Shown piece by piece: positions 47,242-57,231 of a stretch of 64,000 bases of DNA (within the stretch, counting starts at the first letter, position 1; each line of letters starts with the position of its first letter). The notes beneath the pieces were generated by a model, which searched no databases, was not told the origin of the DNA, and saw only the letters and a program-made list of their open reading frames with translations. The position numbers and the translations under genes are program-made. Source of the DNA: Edaphobacter bradus (lineage in GTDB: Bacteria > Acidobacteriota > Terriglobia > Terriglobales > Acidobacteriaceae). The stretch covers positions 1,394,509 through 1,458,508 of the forward strand of contig NZ_JAGSYF010000001.1 in the NCBI RefSeq assembly GCF_025685645.1, given 5' to 3'.

Positions 47242-47743
47242 AAACAAGCAACTGGGCTTGCAGCTTGGGAGCTTTTGAGGTCACGTCGCGCGCAGCGCGA
47301 TGTAGCTCGGATCATCCGGCGCCTGATACTTCGTGTCAGTCAGCGCTTGGGGCCGTACTCTTTGCACCCGAACGACGTTGATTGCATTCGTCAAGCGCCC
47401 GAATCAATTCCTCACTCACCTGACACACCCGACATCAGCGCGTGACAATTGCCCCAAAAATTCGACCCGACGCCGGGGATATAGATACGACTCCACACCT
47501 TTGGCGCGATTTACTGACTCTGGGACATACCCTCGGTGAAATACATCGCGGCAAGAATTCGGGCCAACAGAGGCTTCTTTGTTCGATGCTCCAGCACTTG
47601 CTCGTGTCCTCTATACAAGGCCTCTACCCCGGCGGTAGTTCCTCATAAACAACCACGAGGATTGTGCACAGAGACCGAGATGCAGACACAAGTCGCGGTT
47701 CAACTCTCGGTTTACTAGTCGAGTAGTCAAAAGGAGTGTTGAA
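47242..47743. other. Region without a supported gene
   Basis: About 500 bp upstream of the GMC gene. Only short frames without family features. The AraC-type activator or repressor would be expected to act here; I see no clear repeat. Confidence 0.5.
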
Positions 47744-49390
47744 ATGACTTCCAAGAGTGAAACGCAAACAGGTGATAATTTCGCGGAACGCGTTCACGCG
47801 AATCAGCGAAAACTCAGGTCCAACCTAAAAACTCAGTACGACTTTGTGATCTGCGGATCAGGCTCTTCAGGGTCCGTAGTTGCGAGTCGCCTCGCGGAAA
47901 ACCCGGCTGTGAGTGTCCTGTTGCTGGAAGCGGGTGGCGACGACGATGTACCAAGTGTCTCGGATGCGCGCCAATGGGTCACGAATATCGGAAGCGAGAG
48001 ATACTGGCAGTTCAAGGCCGAGCCGAACCCACATCTTAACGGCCGCGCCCTTCCGCTGGGGATGGGGAAGGTTCTGGGCGGAGGATCGAGCATCAACGGG
48101 ATGATCTGGGCTCGCGGTCACAAGAGCGACTGGGACTTCTTTGCATCAGAAACGGGGGATCCAGCGTGGAGCTATGAATCGGTTCTTGATATTTATCGCC
48201 GCATCGAGGACTGGCAGGGGGCACCCGATCCAAGATATCGCGGAACCCGTGGACCAGTATTTGTCCAGCCGCTGCATCGCGATCCGACACCAGCCGTCCG
48301 AGCCTTGTTTGAGGGCATAAGCTCGCTTGGGATTCCGATCTTTGAAAATCAGAACGGCCGCATCATGGAGGCCGACGGTGGCGCATCCGCTGCTGACATG
48401 CGCATTCGCGATGGAAAACGCCAATCCGTTTTCCGGGCGTATGTCTTCCCGCAAATGGACCAGCCAAACCTCACGGTGCTCCCCCACGCGCTGGTTACTC
48501 GGCTAACTTTCGAGGGCAACCGAACCACTGGCGTGGAGATCTCTTATGAAGGAAGCACACGCCGCATTCGCGCAGGACGCGAAGTAATTCTGTCGCTCGG
48601 CGCAATACACACGCCGAAGGTCCTCATGCAGTCTGGTATCGGCGATCAGGCCGAACTGCTGCGCTTTGGAATCCCGGTAGTCCAACATCTCCCAGGAGTC
48701 GGACACGGATTTCAAGACCATCCTGCTTTTTGCTGTCTCTGGGAATGTTCGGAATCGCTACCTCCCAGTCTCGTGCCGGGTGCGGTCATATACGGGAAGA
48801 GTGAGGCTGGTTTAGCTAGCCCTGACTTCCAAATTCTGCAAGCTGTGCTAAGCGCTGGGGACGCAGCAAAATTTGGCCTTCCTGCACGTGGTTGGTGTCT
48901 CATCGGTAACGTCGTTCGGCCCAAGAGTCGCGGTCGTGTTCGCCTTACCGGCTCCGATCCCACCGATCCTGTTCAGATTGAAGCGAATTATCTCTGCGAC
49001 CCCGATGATCGGAAGGCTGCCTTAGCATGTGTAGAACTTTGTCGCGAGATAGGCAACTCCCACGCTCTCCGTCCTTTTGTCACGCGAGAGCTTATTCCCG
49101 ACAACTTGGAACGTCCAGAACTAGAAAACTACATCCGCGACACAGCGTTTAGCCTTTGGCATCAGACATCCACCGCTCAAATGGGTCGGCAAGCCATGTC
49201 TGTTGTCGACGGCTATCTCAAAGTCTACGGCGTCGATAACCTTCGTATCGCGGATGGATCGATCATGCCACGCGTGACCACCGGCAACACCATGGCTCCC
49301 TGTGTGATCGTCGGGGAGCGTGCAGCAGAAGTCATACGGGATGAGCACCAGATAGGGACGGCATCTGGCTCGCGGTCTGACCGCTTTTGA
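47744..49390 (+). CDS. GMC-family FAD-dependent oxidoreductase
   Basis: 548 aa, AAAAGGAGTGTTG upstream. FAD dinucleotide fold GSGSSGSVVASRLAE (38-52) with E62, GMC signature 1 (GKVLGGGSSINGMIWARGH) and signature 2 (GAIHTPKVLMQSGIG), and the catalytic pair His about 473 (LWHQTST) and Asn about 514 (TGNTMAPC). It oxidises alcohols such as choline, glucose or aromatic alcohols; the substrate cannot be told. No signal peptide. AraC genes lie upstream. Confidence 0.93.
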   Translation: MTSKSETQTGDNFAERVHANQRKLRSNLKTQYDFVICGSGSSGSVVASRLAENPAVSVLLLEAGGDDDVPSVSDARQWVTNIGSERYWQFKAEPNPHLNGRALPLGMGKVLGGGSSINGMIWARGHKSDWDFFASETGDPAWSYESVLDIYRRIEDWQGAPDPRYRGTRGPVFVQPLHRDPTPAVRALFEGISSLGIPIFENQNGRIMEADGGASAADMRIRDGKRQSVFRAYVFPQMDQPNLTVLPHALVTRLTFEGNRTTGVEISYEGSTRRIRAGREVILSLGAIHTPKVLMQSGIGDQAELLRFGIPVVQHLPGVGHGFQDHPAFCCLWECSESLPPSLVPGAVIYGKSEAGLASPDFQILQAVLSAGDAAKFGLPARGWCLIGNVVRPKSRGRVRLTGSDPTDPVQIEANYLCDPDDRKAALACVELCREIGNSHALRPFVTRELIPDNLERPELENYIRDTAFSLWHQTSTAQMGRQAMSVVDGYLKVYGVDNLRIADGSIMPRVTTGNTMAPCVIVGERAAEVIRDEHQIGTASGSRSDRF

Positions 49391-49648
49391 AATTCGAATT
49401 GCAGGCATTGTGGAAAAGTACCGCAAATCGATTTCAGCTCCCTGCGCCTTCAGCGGCGCACTGTGGCCATCTTCTCGGTGCACTAGGGCGCTTTGCGGCA
49501 GAAAAAATGAATTTCTCTTACAAGCATTTGTTGTATCGCCTTTCTATGGGGAATATCAAGGGCGATCCGTGTTCTTAAGTATGTTAACGCTGTTCATTGT
49601 GATTTCAGTTGGGCTATGAGTAGCATCTCTGAGCCGGGAGGGAGACCG

Positions 49649-51784
49649 ATGAAAGCTAATGGCGAAATGGCGCTCGTTGCCACGAATTCAACCGCAGGAG
49701 AGCCAATTCTAGAATCCATATGGCACGCTGTGGCCGGAAGCCCGATCACTGCCGAATACCTGGAATGGCCCGCCGACTTGTTCGCTCTCACTAACGTCCT
49801 TCTTGAACGCTCAGAAGCGTACCGGTTTGTCTTATCTCCACCAAATAATCAGGAGTGGCCGCCGAGCCGCTTTTCTTCCTGGTCCAATGCTGTCGAGGAA
49901 GCAGGCCGGCAGTGGAGCATGTGGGTGGAGGATCGGGCAACCCCGTTCCCCGAGCTACTGATGGAGGAGTGGAGCATCTTTCGCGAGCGTGCCGGCATGA
50001 CACTTGAGCATCTAGCCGAGGGTCACGACTGGAGAATGTTCGAGGCGCTGCTGACGCTACATGCAATCGCCGACGAGGCGTGCGCTGGACTTGGCATGGC
50101 CCTCGACAGGTCGGACGGAAAGGGGTGCGTATACCGGGCCCGTGGCCGCGAGCTACTTGCAAAAACCGGATCGCTGGCTCGAATTCAACCACATTTCCTG
50201 CGTGTACTGCCCAAGGTGCGCACGCCTCCCAACGGAACGTCGTTGCGCTCGTTTTCCCGCTACGCCTGCGTTCGAGGTCCCAGCGTGGAGGCACGCTGGC
50301 ACAAGGTGCCTGCCCGTCGCAACGGTACGGACCCTCGGGCCAGGCACGCCAACTTGCTGCTGCTACCCTGGCCGCTGCGAGTGCGAGAGTCCGATTTCCG
50401 CCCACTGGACAATTCGGTGGAAAGGTTGGGCAAAGAGCCCTTCGGTTTTTTTCAGTTCGCACCTTCGGAGAAGCTCGATTTGGATCTCGTGAGCCGCCTG
50501 ATTGTCGCTGCCCGCGATGAGGTAGACAGCGTGGACGTTGTGCTGCTACCGGAGAGCGCGGTCGACGAGAGCGAAGTCAACGATCTCGAAACCCTTTTGG
50601 AACGCCACGGAGTGACTGGGCTCATTACCGGCGTCCGCCAGCGTTCAACGCAGCCGGGGGGGTTTCCTGGCAACTGGGTGCACATGAGCATAAGCCCAAG
50701 ATTGGAAAAAGCCGCCCCACCTTCGAGCTCGACCTCCGAGCAGTGGTTTCACATTCGCCAGAACAAACACCATCGCTGGTCGCTGGATGAAGGACAGATC
50801 TACCAGTATCACTTGGGAGGCGCCCTTCACCCTCACGTCCGCTGGTGGGAAGCGGTAGACGTACCTCGGCGAACACTACATTTCGTAGAACTCGGCGACG
50901 AAATCACTATGGTCTCGTTGGTATGCGAGGACCTGGCCCAGATCGACGATGTAGGCGAAGTCATCCGATCCGTCGGCCCAACCGTCGTTGTTACTCCCTT
51001 GCTCGACGGACCACAGCTCGCCTCGCGCTGGGCGGCACGATATGCCAGCATTCTGGCCGATGATCCTGGGTCGTCTGTTCTGACGCTGACGTCCTACGGC
51101 ATGGTGAAGCGCTCTCGACCACGCGGGCGCGAGTCGTCTCCTGTGATCGCGTTGTGGAAGGACCCAGTCCGGGGCATCCGCGAGATTCCGCTGGAAGCCG
51201 GCGCGCAAGGCGTCCTCCTCACAATCTGCGGGGATCGTGCGACACGACGGAGCGCGGATGGCCGCAGCCCCATTAACAACGTGACGGAACACTTCGACGT
51301 CGCCGTCCATCAGGTGCGGGCCGGCAGCGCAGACTCGGCGCCATCGAATTTCGAATCCGAAGCGCCGGCTGCGCGCTCCCTGGAACTCGAAGAACTCACC
51401 ATCCTAACCGGCTGGGCACAGGCGTTGACGGAAGCCCTGGCGTATGCCCCCGAGTGTATTGGGCCCTTGTTGTCCGACGCAAACCCAGGCGCTCCGTGGC
51501 GGGCCGCGCTTCGGATACCAGAGCCGTCGCAGCAACTCAGCAAAGCGATACGCTTCCTCGAGCGCGCAGTACGAGCAGTAACGCGGGCAGACGGCATGCC
51601 GACACTCGATGCCTTGCTCAATTCGTGCATTGAGAATCTGCCGCGCGAACAGGGACTCGAGAAGTTGGTTGGCCGAGTGTTGCGCTCGACGCTGGAACAA
51701 CTCCGTACTCGACCGGCAATAGAAGCCCAGGTTACGATCCAAAGCAAAAGGAACGCGGAGGCGGCTATGGGCAGACTTTTGTAG
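49649..51784 (+). CDS. Nitrilase-superfamily protein with unknown N- and C-terminal regions
   Basis: 711 aa from ATG 49649 (GGGAGGGAG 4 nt upstream); an in-frame ATG at 49616 adds 11 residues. Numbered from 49616: residues 1-290 are unknown and helical; 300-560 carry the E-K-C triad of carbon-nitrogen hydrolases, E313 (VVLLPESAV), K384 (RQNKHHRW) and C437 (SLVCEDLAQ), with natural spacing; 590-722 are helical. CED is the form seen in glutaminase-type members such as the NadE amidase domain. It is not a fusion with NAD synthetase. Two XRE-type small genes follow. The substrate is unknown. Location among decayed mobile DNA suggests an accessory, perhaps defence, role; that is inference. Confidence 0.7.
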   Translation: MKANGEMALVATNSTAGEPILESIWHAVAGSPITAEYLEWPADLFALTNVLLERSEAYRFVLSPPNNQEWPPSRFSSWSNAVEEAGRQWSMWVEDRATPFPELLMEEWSIFRERAGMTLEHLAEGHDWRMFEALLTLHAIADEACAGLGMALDRSDGKGCVYRARGRELLAKTGSLARIQPHFLRVLPKVRTPPNGTSLRSFSRYACVRGPSVEARWHKVPARRNGTDPRARHANLLLLPWPLRVRESDFRPLDNSVERLGKEPFGFFQFAPSEKLDLDLVSRLIVAARDEVDSVDVVLLPESAVDESEVNDLETLLERHGVTGLITGVRQRSTQPGGFPGNWVHMSISPRLEKAAPPSSSTSEQWFHIRQNKHHRWSLDEGQIYQYHLGGALHPHVRWWEAVDVPRRTLHFVELGDEITMVSLVCEDLAQIDDVGEVIRSVGPTVVVTPLLDGPQLASRWAARYASILADDPGSSVLTLTSYGMVKRSRPRGRESSPVIALWKDPVRGIREIPLEAGAQGVLLTICGDRATRRSADGRSPINNVTEHFDVAVHQVRAGSADSAPSNFESEAPAARSLELEELTILTGWAQALTEALAYAPECIGPLLSDANPGAPWRAALRIPEPSQQLSKAIRFLERAVRAVTRADGMPTLDALLNSCIENLPREQGLEKLVGRVLRSTLEQLRTRPAIEAQVTIQSKRNAEAAMGRLL

Positions 51785-51964
51785 TTTGTTGCGACCATCG
51801 GAGCGAGAATCACCCCTGCCGGCTATATCCGGAAAACTATGTGTCTTAGCCTGCACCTGTTCCCGTCCTACTAACGCTACGCGTGTCTAAGTGGGCGTCC
51901 GGTGTCGTAACCTAGCTCCATGTAGATAGCGGAATTACTCTTAGCATGGCGTCACCATGAGCAC

Positions 51965-52090
51965 ATGAGCGTCCGGCAAGCCGCCGAACGCATCGGCATT
52001 CCCCCGAGCACCCTTGCCAGAATCGAGAAAGACGGCACAATGAGCAGCGAGACGTTGGCAGTTATCTTGCGTTGGCAGTTGGAATCCTGA
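51965..52090 (+). CDS. Tiny XRE-type HTH protein, possibly shortened by a nonsense mutation
   Basis: 41 aa from ATG 51965 (SVRQAAERIGIPPSTLARIEKDG). The reading frame upstream encodes the expected N-terminus (IAELLLAWRHHEH) and has an ATG at 51920 followed at once by TAG. If that TAG was once a sense codon, the original protein was 56 aa and the present one lacks helix 1. It lies 180 bp after the nitrilase gene and 8 bp before the next HTH gene. Confidence 0.45.
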   Translation: MSVRQAAERIGIPPSTLARIEKDGTMSSETLAVILRWQLES

Positions 52091-52098
52091 ACTCTTGT

Positions 52099-52311
52099 AT
52101 GCTCACTCGCTCCCAATTCGCGGCATGGTTGCAGGCACGCCGGGATGCAGGCGAAACGCTGAAGGCAATCGGCGCGCGCTTTGGCGTGAGCCATGTGACT
52201 GTGACCCATTGGCTCTCCGGCAAGCGCAACCCCTCTCGGATGACCCTGGTGCTGGCTGCCGAGCTTTGCTGCGCACCCGTCGAGATGGCCGCTGGCCTGC
52301 CGTCCCGTTAG
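52099..52311 (+). CDS. Small Cro/C1-type HTH protein
   Basis: 70 aa from ATG 52099: MLTRSQFAAWLQARR, then TLKAIGARFGVSHVTVTHWLSGKRNPSRMTLVLAAEL is a classic HTH. No effector domain. Probably a regulator of the nitrilase gene locus. The frame is open to 52072 but that start is inside the preceding gene. Confidence 0.7.
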   Translation: MLTRSQFAAWLQARRDAGETLKAIGARFGVSHVTVTHWLSGKRNPSRMTLVLAAELCCAPVEMAAGLPSR

Positions 52312-52737
52312 GAACCGTTCTCAAGTGCGTGCGCACCTACGTGGGGAGCGGATCGAGCGAGATTTCGCTGGTAAATGCTGGTCATTTCATCGATAGGTTG
52401 TAGTTGATCCTTCGAAACCGTCCACGAATTTCATCGAAAATAGGGCCTCCCGCAACGGCCGCTTGTCCCATAAGTGCGTTTTAACAGTCCAGCCGCAAGC
52501 TGTGATCTGGCGCGAACTTGCTCAAAACCCGACATTTGGGGAGTTCGGTTCCACGAACCTTCCGTATTGCCGGTAATACGCCAACAACAGCTCACGTCGG
52601 TGCCGAGCAGCGGTCCGATTCTCATCGAAGACAAGTTGCTCACTTGGATCGGAGGTCCATGTGTCCGAACGAGAGTTACGCAGTGATTGTCCAATCAGGA
52701 GTCTGGCTCCTGGGCATAGAGGCTCTAAGCCGGAAGA
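52312..52737. other. Region without a supported gene
   Basis: It holds a palindromic repeat at 52551-52585 (CGTATTGCCGGTAATACG centre) that recurs at 53662-53695. No coding frame with family features. Confidence 0.5.
52551..52585 (+). repeat. Short palindromic repeat, copy 1
   Basis: CCACGAACC, then CGTATTGCCGGTAATACG, then CCAAC. Shares its layout with copies at 53662 (CGTATTGTCGGCAATACG), 57021 and 60877. Confidence 0.55.
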
Positions 52738-52977
52738 TTACGCAACCCTGTCCTTGACATCAGTAGCGGAAGTGACAAGCCGAGCACAATGAGCGCAGCA
52801 GAAAAACTGGCCCGCGACCTCCACTCCGTGTCCAATTACCTTGCAGTTGCAATGCTCGCAGATTGGCGCCATTGCCTGAATCGCACATTCGAAGCTGTCG
52901 AAAGTATGACGTGCTCCGGCTGCCTCAACGATAATTGCCTTGTCATACTCATTACCGCAAACCTCGCAGACAGCCAT
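52738..52977 (-). CDS. Small zinc-ribbon protein
   Basis: 79 aa with three CxxC pairs (CEVCGNEY, CEHCNC, CCAHC) and a conserved middle GARHTFDSFECAIQAM. Such proteins are common in soil bacteria next to stress genes and are of unknown function; metal binding is very likely. It is on the same strand as the CBS gene. Confidence 0.82.
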   Translation of the reverse strand: MAVCEVCGNEYDKAIIVEAAGARHTFDSFECAIQAMAPICEHCNCKVIGHGVEVAGQFFCCAHCARLVTSATDVKDRVA

Positions 52978-53088
52978 AGGTCCTTACCTCCATTTCCCCG
53001 CTTTTACGCAGCCGCCGGTCAGGGCCGGGAATTTCCGTCACGGTTCTCGACACCCTGGCTGGCTCCTACTGAACTCTGTGCTCTGTAT

Positions 53089-53550
53089 TTACGCGCTCGT
53101 CGCTACCGCCTGACCCTGCGGCCAGGCGCGGTGCTGCGACACTGCCGCCAGAGTGTCTTTGATGTGCTCTGGCGTGTCGCGCAGCGCGATGTCCGCCTGG
53201 GAGACGATGCCCACGCACACGCCGCTCGAGTCCACCACCGGGATGCGTCTCACCTGGTGGCGCTTCATGAGGGATTCGCATCCTTCGATCGATTCGTCGG
53301 GCCTACATGTAGCCGGCGCGCTGGTCATTGCCTCGGAGACCTTGGCCGTGCTGGTCAGATTTCCCTGCGCGACAACCTTCATGCAGATGTCCCGATCGGT
53401 AATGATGCCGAGCAGCTTCCGTTCATCGCAGTCGTTCACAACGGGAATGGCTCCGACATCCTGTTCCTTCATTAGCCGTGCAGCCTTCTGGAGAGTATCC
53501 GTCGCCGCACAACAGGAGAGTGTCTTGCTCATGATGTCCTGCACTTTCAT
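53089..53550 (-). CDS. Tandem CBS-domain protein
   Basis: 153 aa from ATG 53550 (GAGAGGAGGT upstream; the frame is open to 53592). Two CBS motifs (DIMSKTLSCCAATDTLQKAARLMKEQDVGAIPVV...GIITDRDI and VSEAMTSAPATCRPDESIEGCESLMKRHQVRRIPVVD...GIVSQADIAL) form one Bateman module that would bind an adenine nucleotide. No effector domain is attached, as in stress-related stand-alone CBS proteins. Confidence 0.92.
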   Translation of the reverse strand: MKVQDIMSKTLSCCAATDTLQKAARLMKEQDVGAIPVVNDCDERKLLGIITDRDICMKVVAQGNLTSTAKVSEAMTSAPATCRPDESIEGCESLMKRHQVRRIPVVDSSGVCVGIVSQADIALRDTPEHIKDTLAAVSQHRAWPQGQAVATSA

Positions 53551-54083
53551 GAGACCTCCTCTCGCCCGCGCCGTGGTCCGGCCAACGGGCACCCCGCGTC
53601 GGGGAGACGCGGACGCCTCTATTCTAGTCCTCGTTGATCGGTGACCGTAGTACGCCTACCTCCACGAACCGGGCGTATTGTCGGCAATACGGAACTTTCG
53701 GATGGACCGTCGATTCCTTACTGCCTGAAAACGGAGTTTTGGGAAACTACGGTTTTTCGCCCAACTTCGCCCTGTATTTCTAGCGAATTTCTGCCTATCT
53801 CAGATCGCGGACCTGCGTCGATGCGATTCGGGACACCCTACCCCTCGGACAACTAACGGCTCTTTACGGATTTGTCGACGGTGGTTCTGGCGGTAATCGA
53901 TCCGAGCAGGAGCCCGATGCCCTCAGAGCTGTCCAATGTCCTGGATACCGAGTCGCGCGATCAAGTCTTAGAGGCTCAACTCAAACCAATAAAAGGGCCT
54001 CACCTATCAGCTGAGAGCCGTGTGCCGCAACCGCCTAAGAGATGTATGTCCAGATGACGAGCGGAATGTTATAGTTCGACCGC
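53551..54083. other. Region without a supported gene, with palindromic repeats
   Basis: Repeat copies at 53662-53695 and about 53726-53765 (GAAAACGG...CCGTTT-like). Small frames only. Confidence 0.5.
53662..53695 (+). repeat. Short palindromic repeat, copy 2
   Basis: CCACGAACCGGG then CGTATTG-TCGG-CAATACG, then GAAC. The stem is perfect here. Confidence 0.6.
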
Positions 54084-56945
54084 ATGCCATTTGGATTCCG
54101 GACTCTTAGTTTCTTCGTTCGTCCTGTTCTGTACTCCTGGCTTTTTCTGACAGCCGGTTCCTCTCTTCTGCCTGCCCAAACGGCTTGTCCTGCGCCTGCG
54201 GGATGGGTCAAACCAGTCTCCGGCGATCTATTCAGCGACGAGCAGGAGGTTTGGCTCGGCGACGCGATGGCCGACATGATTGAGAACGAGTACACAATCA
54301 TCAAAGACCCCGCCGAGAATGCGTACCTCGATAAGATTGGCGCGCGGGTGCTCGCAGCACTTCCACCAACCAAAATTCGTTTTCGATTTGTCCTGATCGA
54401 TTCGTCCGAAGTTAACGGCTTCAGCCTGGCAGGTGGGCGTGTTTACCTCACGCGAAAGCTGGTCGCGAGCGCACACAGTGAGGATGAGATCGCAGGTGTG
54501 CTGGCGCATGAGATCGGCCACATCGTCACACATCAGTCCGCGGCCGAGATCTCCGAACAAATGCATCGACTGTTGGGCGTAACATCCATCGGCGATAAAT
54601 CCGATGTGTACGAGAAGTTTCGCCGTCTGATGGATGCAAGACGCAATGACAAGAAACGGCACGAGGATCCTGATTCCGACTCCAACCAGAATCAAGCGGA
54701 CAGAGTAGCCGTCTATGCAATGGCGGTGGCAGGCTATCAACCGCAGGCCTACGCTGAGTTCTGGGACCGCAGCTTCTTTGTGCAAGGAAAGACTGGCGGC
54801 CCCTTATCTGATTTCTTCGGCCAGACAACGCCCACACAGAAGCGCCTGCGTCAACTGCGGCAGCTCGTCACGGAGCTTCCAAAGGGCTGTGGTGCGGCTG
54901 CTACCAGCGCAAGCGCCCAGTTTCACCAGTGGAAGAATGCAGTGACGGCCAATCAGAAATCAGCTGCTGCTGCTGAAACGGAATCCGCCGCAGAAAAAAC
55001 ACTAGCTCTGCAGCCGCCGCTGCGGATGGACCTGCAAAGGCTACGCTTCAGCCGTGACGGCAAGTATCTGTTCGCCCAGGATGAGAGCTCCATCTTCGTC
55101 CTGCAGCGTGACCCCCTCCAATTACTCTTTCGCTTTGACGCAGATAATGCGAAGCCCGCAGAGTGGAGCCCCGACTCGACCAAGATCGTCTTCTACACCC
55201 CAAAGCTTCACGTCGAGGAGTGGGGTGTCGCCCAACAGAAACTTCTATCCGCGCATGAGATCGTAGTGAAGGACGATTGCCTCCAGACAGTGCTGTCTCC
55301 AGATGGACGCACGTTGGCGTGCGTGACGGCTGGAGAGCTGAATGAAATCACCGGCAAGGTCCCTTTCAATCTTTCGCTGATCGACATAGAGAGCGGCCAG
55401 TCGATCTATCAGAAGAACGATTTCTTCTACACCAACGTATATAGCGTCTGGCTATGGCTGCTCCGGCACGAGATCGGGCTGGCAGATGATCCTTTCTTCA
55501 GCGCTATCTCCCAGGATGGGAACTACCTCACAATCGGCGTCGACACCGGAAAACTCGCATTCGATCTGCGCAGCCGCACGCCGGTAAAACTGGGTGGCGA
55601 TTTCAATCATGACGTCTCCGGCGCCTTCGCCTTTAAAGAACAGGACATCGTGGGTGAGAGCCTGACCTCGCCAAAGAACTCAGGGTGGTTCTCATTCCCC
55701 GATGGAAAGCGTCTCGGCACGTTGCCGATGGCCTTCGCGACGCTGAACAGCGTGTCGAAGGGTGACTTTTTAGTAACGCGGGGAGGGGAGCACAACAATA
55801 CGCTTGTTCTGAATCTTGCGACACAAAAGGTGATGCAGCTGCCAATGATCCAGACCCTGGACATCTGGGGAGCTTCCATCGCGGTGGAGGCGCCCGACGG
55901 TTCGGTCGTGGTCGGAACGTACGATGGGATAAAGCCAATACAGGAACTTGCAAGGCGGATGCTGCCGCTGAGCCCTCTAGGCAGCACGAGAGTCGTTGAG
56001 TTGTCGCCGGATGGGCGCTATCTAGCAATTTCAGGAAAAAGCCGCGGAGCGGTTTGGGATCTGAAGACCGGTGGGCGGCTCTATTATATGCGCGGGTTCA
56101 CCGGCGCGACCTTTCATCCAGACGGCAACCTCTATCTCGACTTCCCTAAATATGACAAGATCGAGCGAAATGTAGGGCGGGCGAGTTTGGGCAAGAGCGA
56201 AATAATGAAAGTGGACTACCCCTTGACCGATGAGATGTTCATGCGTGCCGGTCGCATGATGGAATGGAAGGATCAGGGAAGGGGAAAGTTTCTGCTCACC
56301 GTGCGCGACCTGGCAAACGGCAAGGAGCAGTGGAACCGCACCTTTGAAAAGGAAAAGCCCGCCTCTACGCGGAACTACGCGGACAACAACCTGCTCTTTG
56401 TGTGGAAGACGTCATCAGCCGCGGGTAAGGCGGAGCTGAAGAACAGGCCGGAACTGGCAGCGCAAGTGGCCGCGCTGAAGGACAAGGAAGCCGGACTGCT
56501 CATCGAAGTCCTGTCCATCGACAAGGGGGAAATTTTGAAATCGGTAGTGCTAACGCGACCGCCTTCCTACTATGGTGTCAGCGGCATCAACGAGGTACAG
56601 GGCACAATCCTGCTCAACGCATCGGATAACCGTGTGCTCTTATTCTCCGCCAAAAGCGGTGCCATGACACAGCAGGTATTCGGATATGTAGTCGGCGTCG
56701 ACCAGCAGGCCGGCCTGTTCTGCGTGAAGAACCGCCGGGACGAAGCGCTAGTCTATGACCTGAATGGCAAGGAGGTCTCTCATTTTCAGGCCGGCACGAC
56801 AGTTCACCTGGCCAGATTTGAAGACGAAGGAAAGAAGTTGTTGCTCCTGGGCGCGGACCAGAAGATTCGTGTGATCGACCTGCAACAGAAGACAATTGCC
56901 GCTGCAGGTCCCTCAAACACTTCTTCTGCGGAACCTATCCACTAA
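54084..56945 (+). CDS. Exported M48-like metallopeptidase fused to a beta-propeller
   Basis: 953 aa. Signal peptide (about 12-31). The M48/BepA-type peptidase domain (45-260) has H142-E143-x-x-H146 in LAHEIGHI. The third zinc ligand, Glu in ExEAD of the family, is Gln here (QNQAD, 202-206). From about 310 on, repeated strands such as LRFSRDGKYLFAQD, WSPDSTKIVFY and ELSPDGRYLAISG form a WD40-like propeller. Likely periplasmic, perhaps in outer-membrane protein quality control. Whether it can cut peptides is doubtful without the Glu. Confidence 0.82.
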   Translation: MPFGFRTLSFFVRPVLYSWLFLTAGSSLLPAQTACPAPAGWVKPVSGDLFSDEQEVWLGDAMADMIENEYTIIKDPAENAYLDKIGARVLAALPPTKIRFRFVLIDSSEVNGFSLAGGRVYLTRKLVASAHSEDEIAGVLAHEIGHIVTHQSAAEISEQMHRLLGVTSIGDKSDVYEKFRRLMDARRNDKKRHEDPDSDSNQNQADRVAVYAMAVAGYQPQAYAEFWDRSFFVQGKTGGPLSDFFGQTTPTQKRLRQLRQLVTELPKGCGAAATSASAQFHQWKNAVTANQKSAAAAETESAAEKTLALQPPLRMDLQRLRFSRDGKYLFAQDESSIFVLQRDPLQLLFRFDADNAKPAEWSPDSTKIVFYTPKLHVEEWGVAQQKLLSAHEIVVKDDCLQTVLSPDGRTLACVTAGELNEITGKVPFNLSLIDIESGQSIYQKNDFFYTNVYSVWLWLLRHEIGLADDPFFSAISQDGNYLTIGVDTGKLAFDLRSRTPVKLGGDFNHDVSGAFAFKEQDIVGESLTSPKNSGWFSFPDGKRLGTLPMAFATLNSVSKGDFLVTRGGEHNNTLVLNLATQKVMQLPMIQTLDIWGASIAVEAPDGSVVVGTYDGIKPIQELARRMLPLSPLGSTRVVELSPDGRYLAISGKSRGAVWDLKTGGRLYYMRGFTGATFHPDGNLYLDFPKYDKIERNVGRASLGKSEIMKVDYPLTDEMFMRAGRMMEWKDQGRGKFLLTVRDLANGKEQWNRTFEKEKPASTRNYADNNLLFVWKTSSAAGKAELKNRPELAAQVAALKDKEAGLLIEVLSIDKGEILKSVVLTRPPSYYGVSGINEVQGTILLNASDNRVLLFSAKSGAMTQQVFGYVVGVDQQAGLFCVKNRRDEALVYDLNGKEVSHFQAGTTVHLARFEDEGKKLLLLGADQKIRVIDLQQKTIAAAGPSNTSSAEPIH

Positions 56946-57020
56946 AGCTCGCTGGTGAGTAGGGTCGCACGCTGGACCTTGTTCATACTTGTCCAGTCTA
57001 GCTCCTGCCCTGCCGAACCT

Positions 57021-57052
57021 AGGTTCCCCGAAACGGCGTTTTTCGGCAACCT
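57021..57052 (+). repeat. Short palindromic repeat, copy 3
   Basis: GGTTCCCCGAAACGGCGTTT, then TTCGGCAACC. Same layout as 60877-60904. The gap 56946-57231 has nothing else that I can support. Confidence 0.55.
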
Positions 57053-57231
57053 TTAGAAGCCGTCTCTAAAATCCCCTGCTTGCGCGGCGGACCATCTCAT
57101 TAGTCGGCCTACGTTGAGTAATCGTCACATGACGAGGAACGGGCTAGGTCATTCTAACTGTAGTGGCTGGTCGGGGGCAATGTGGGGTATGTACCCGGTT
57201 CCCGAAATCTGTTATACACGCAGTTACATCC

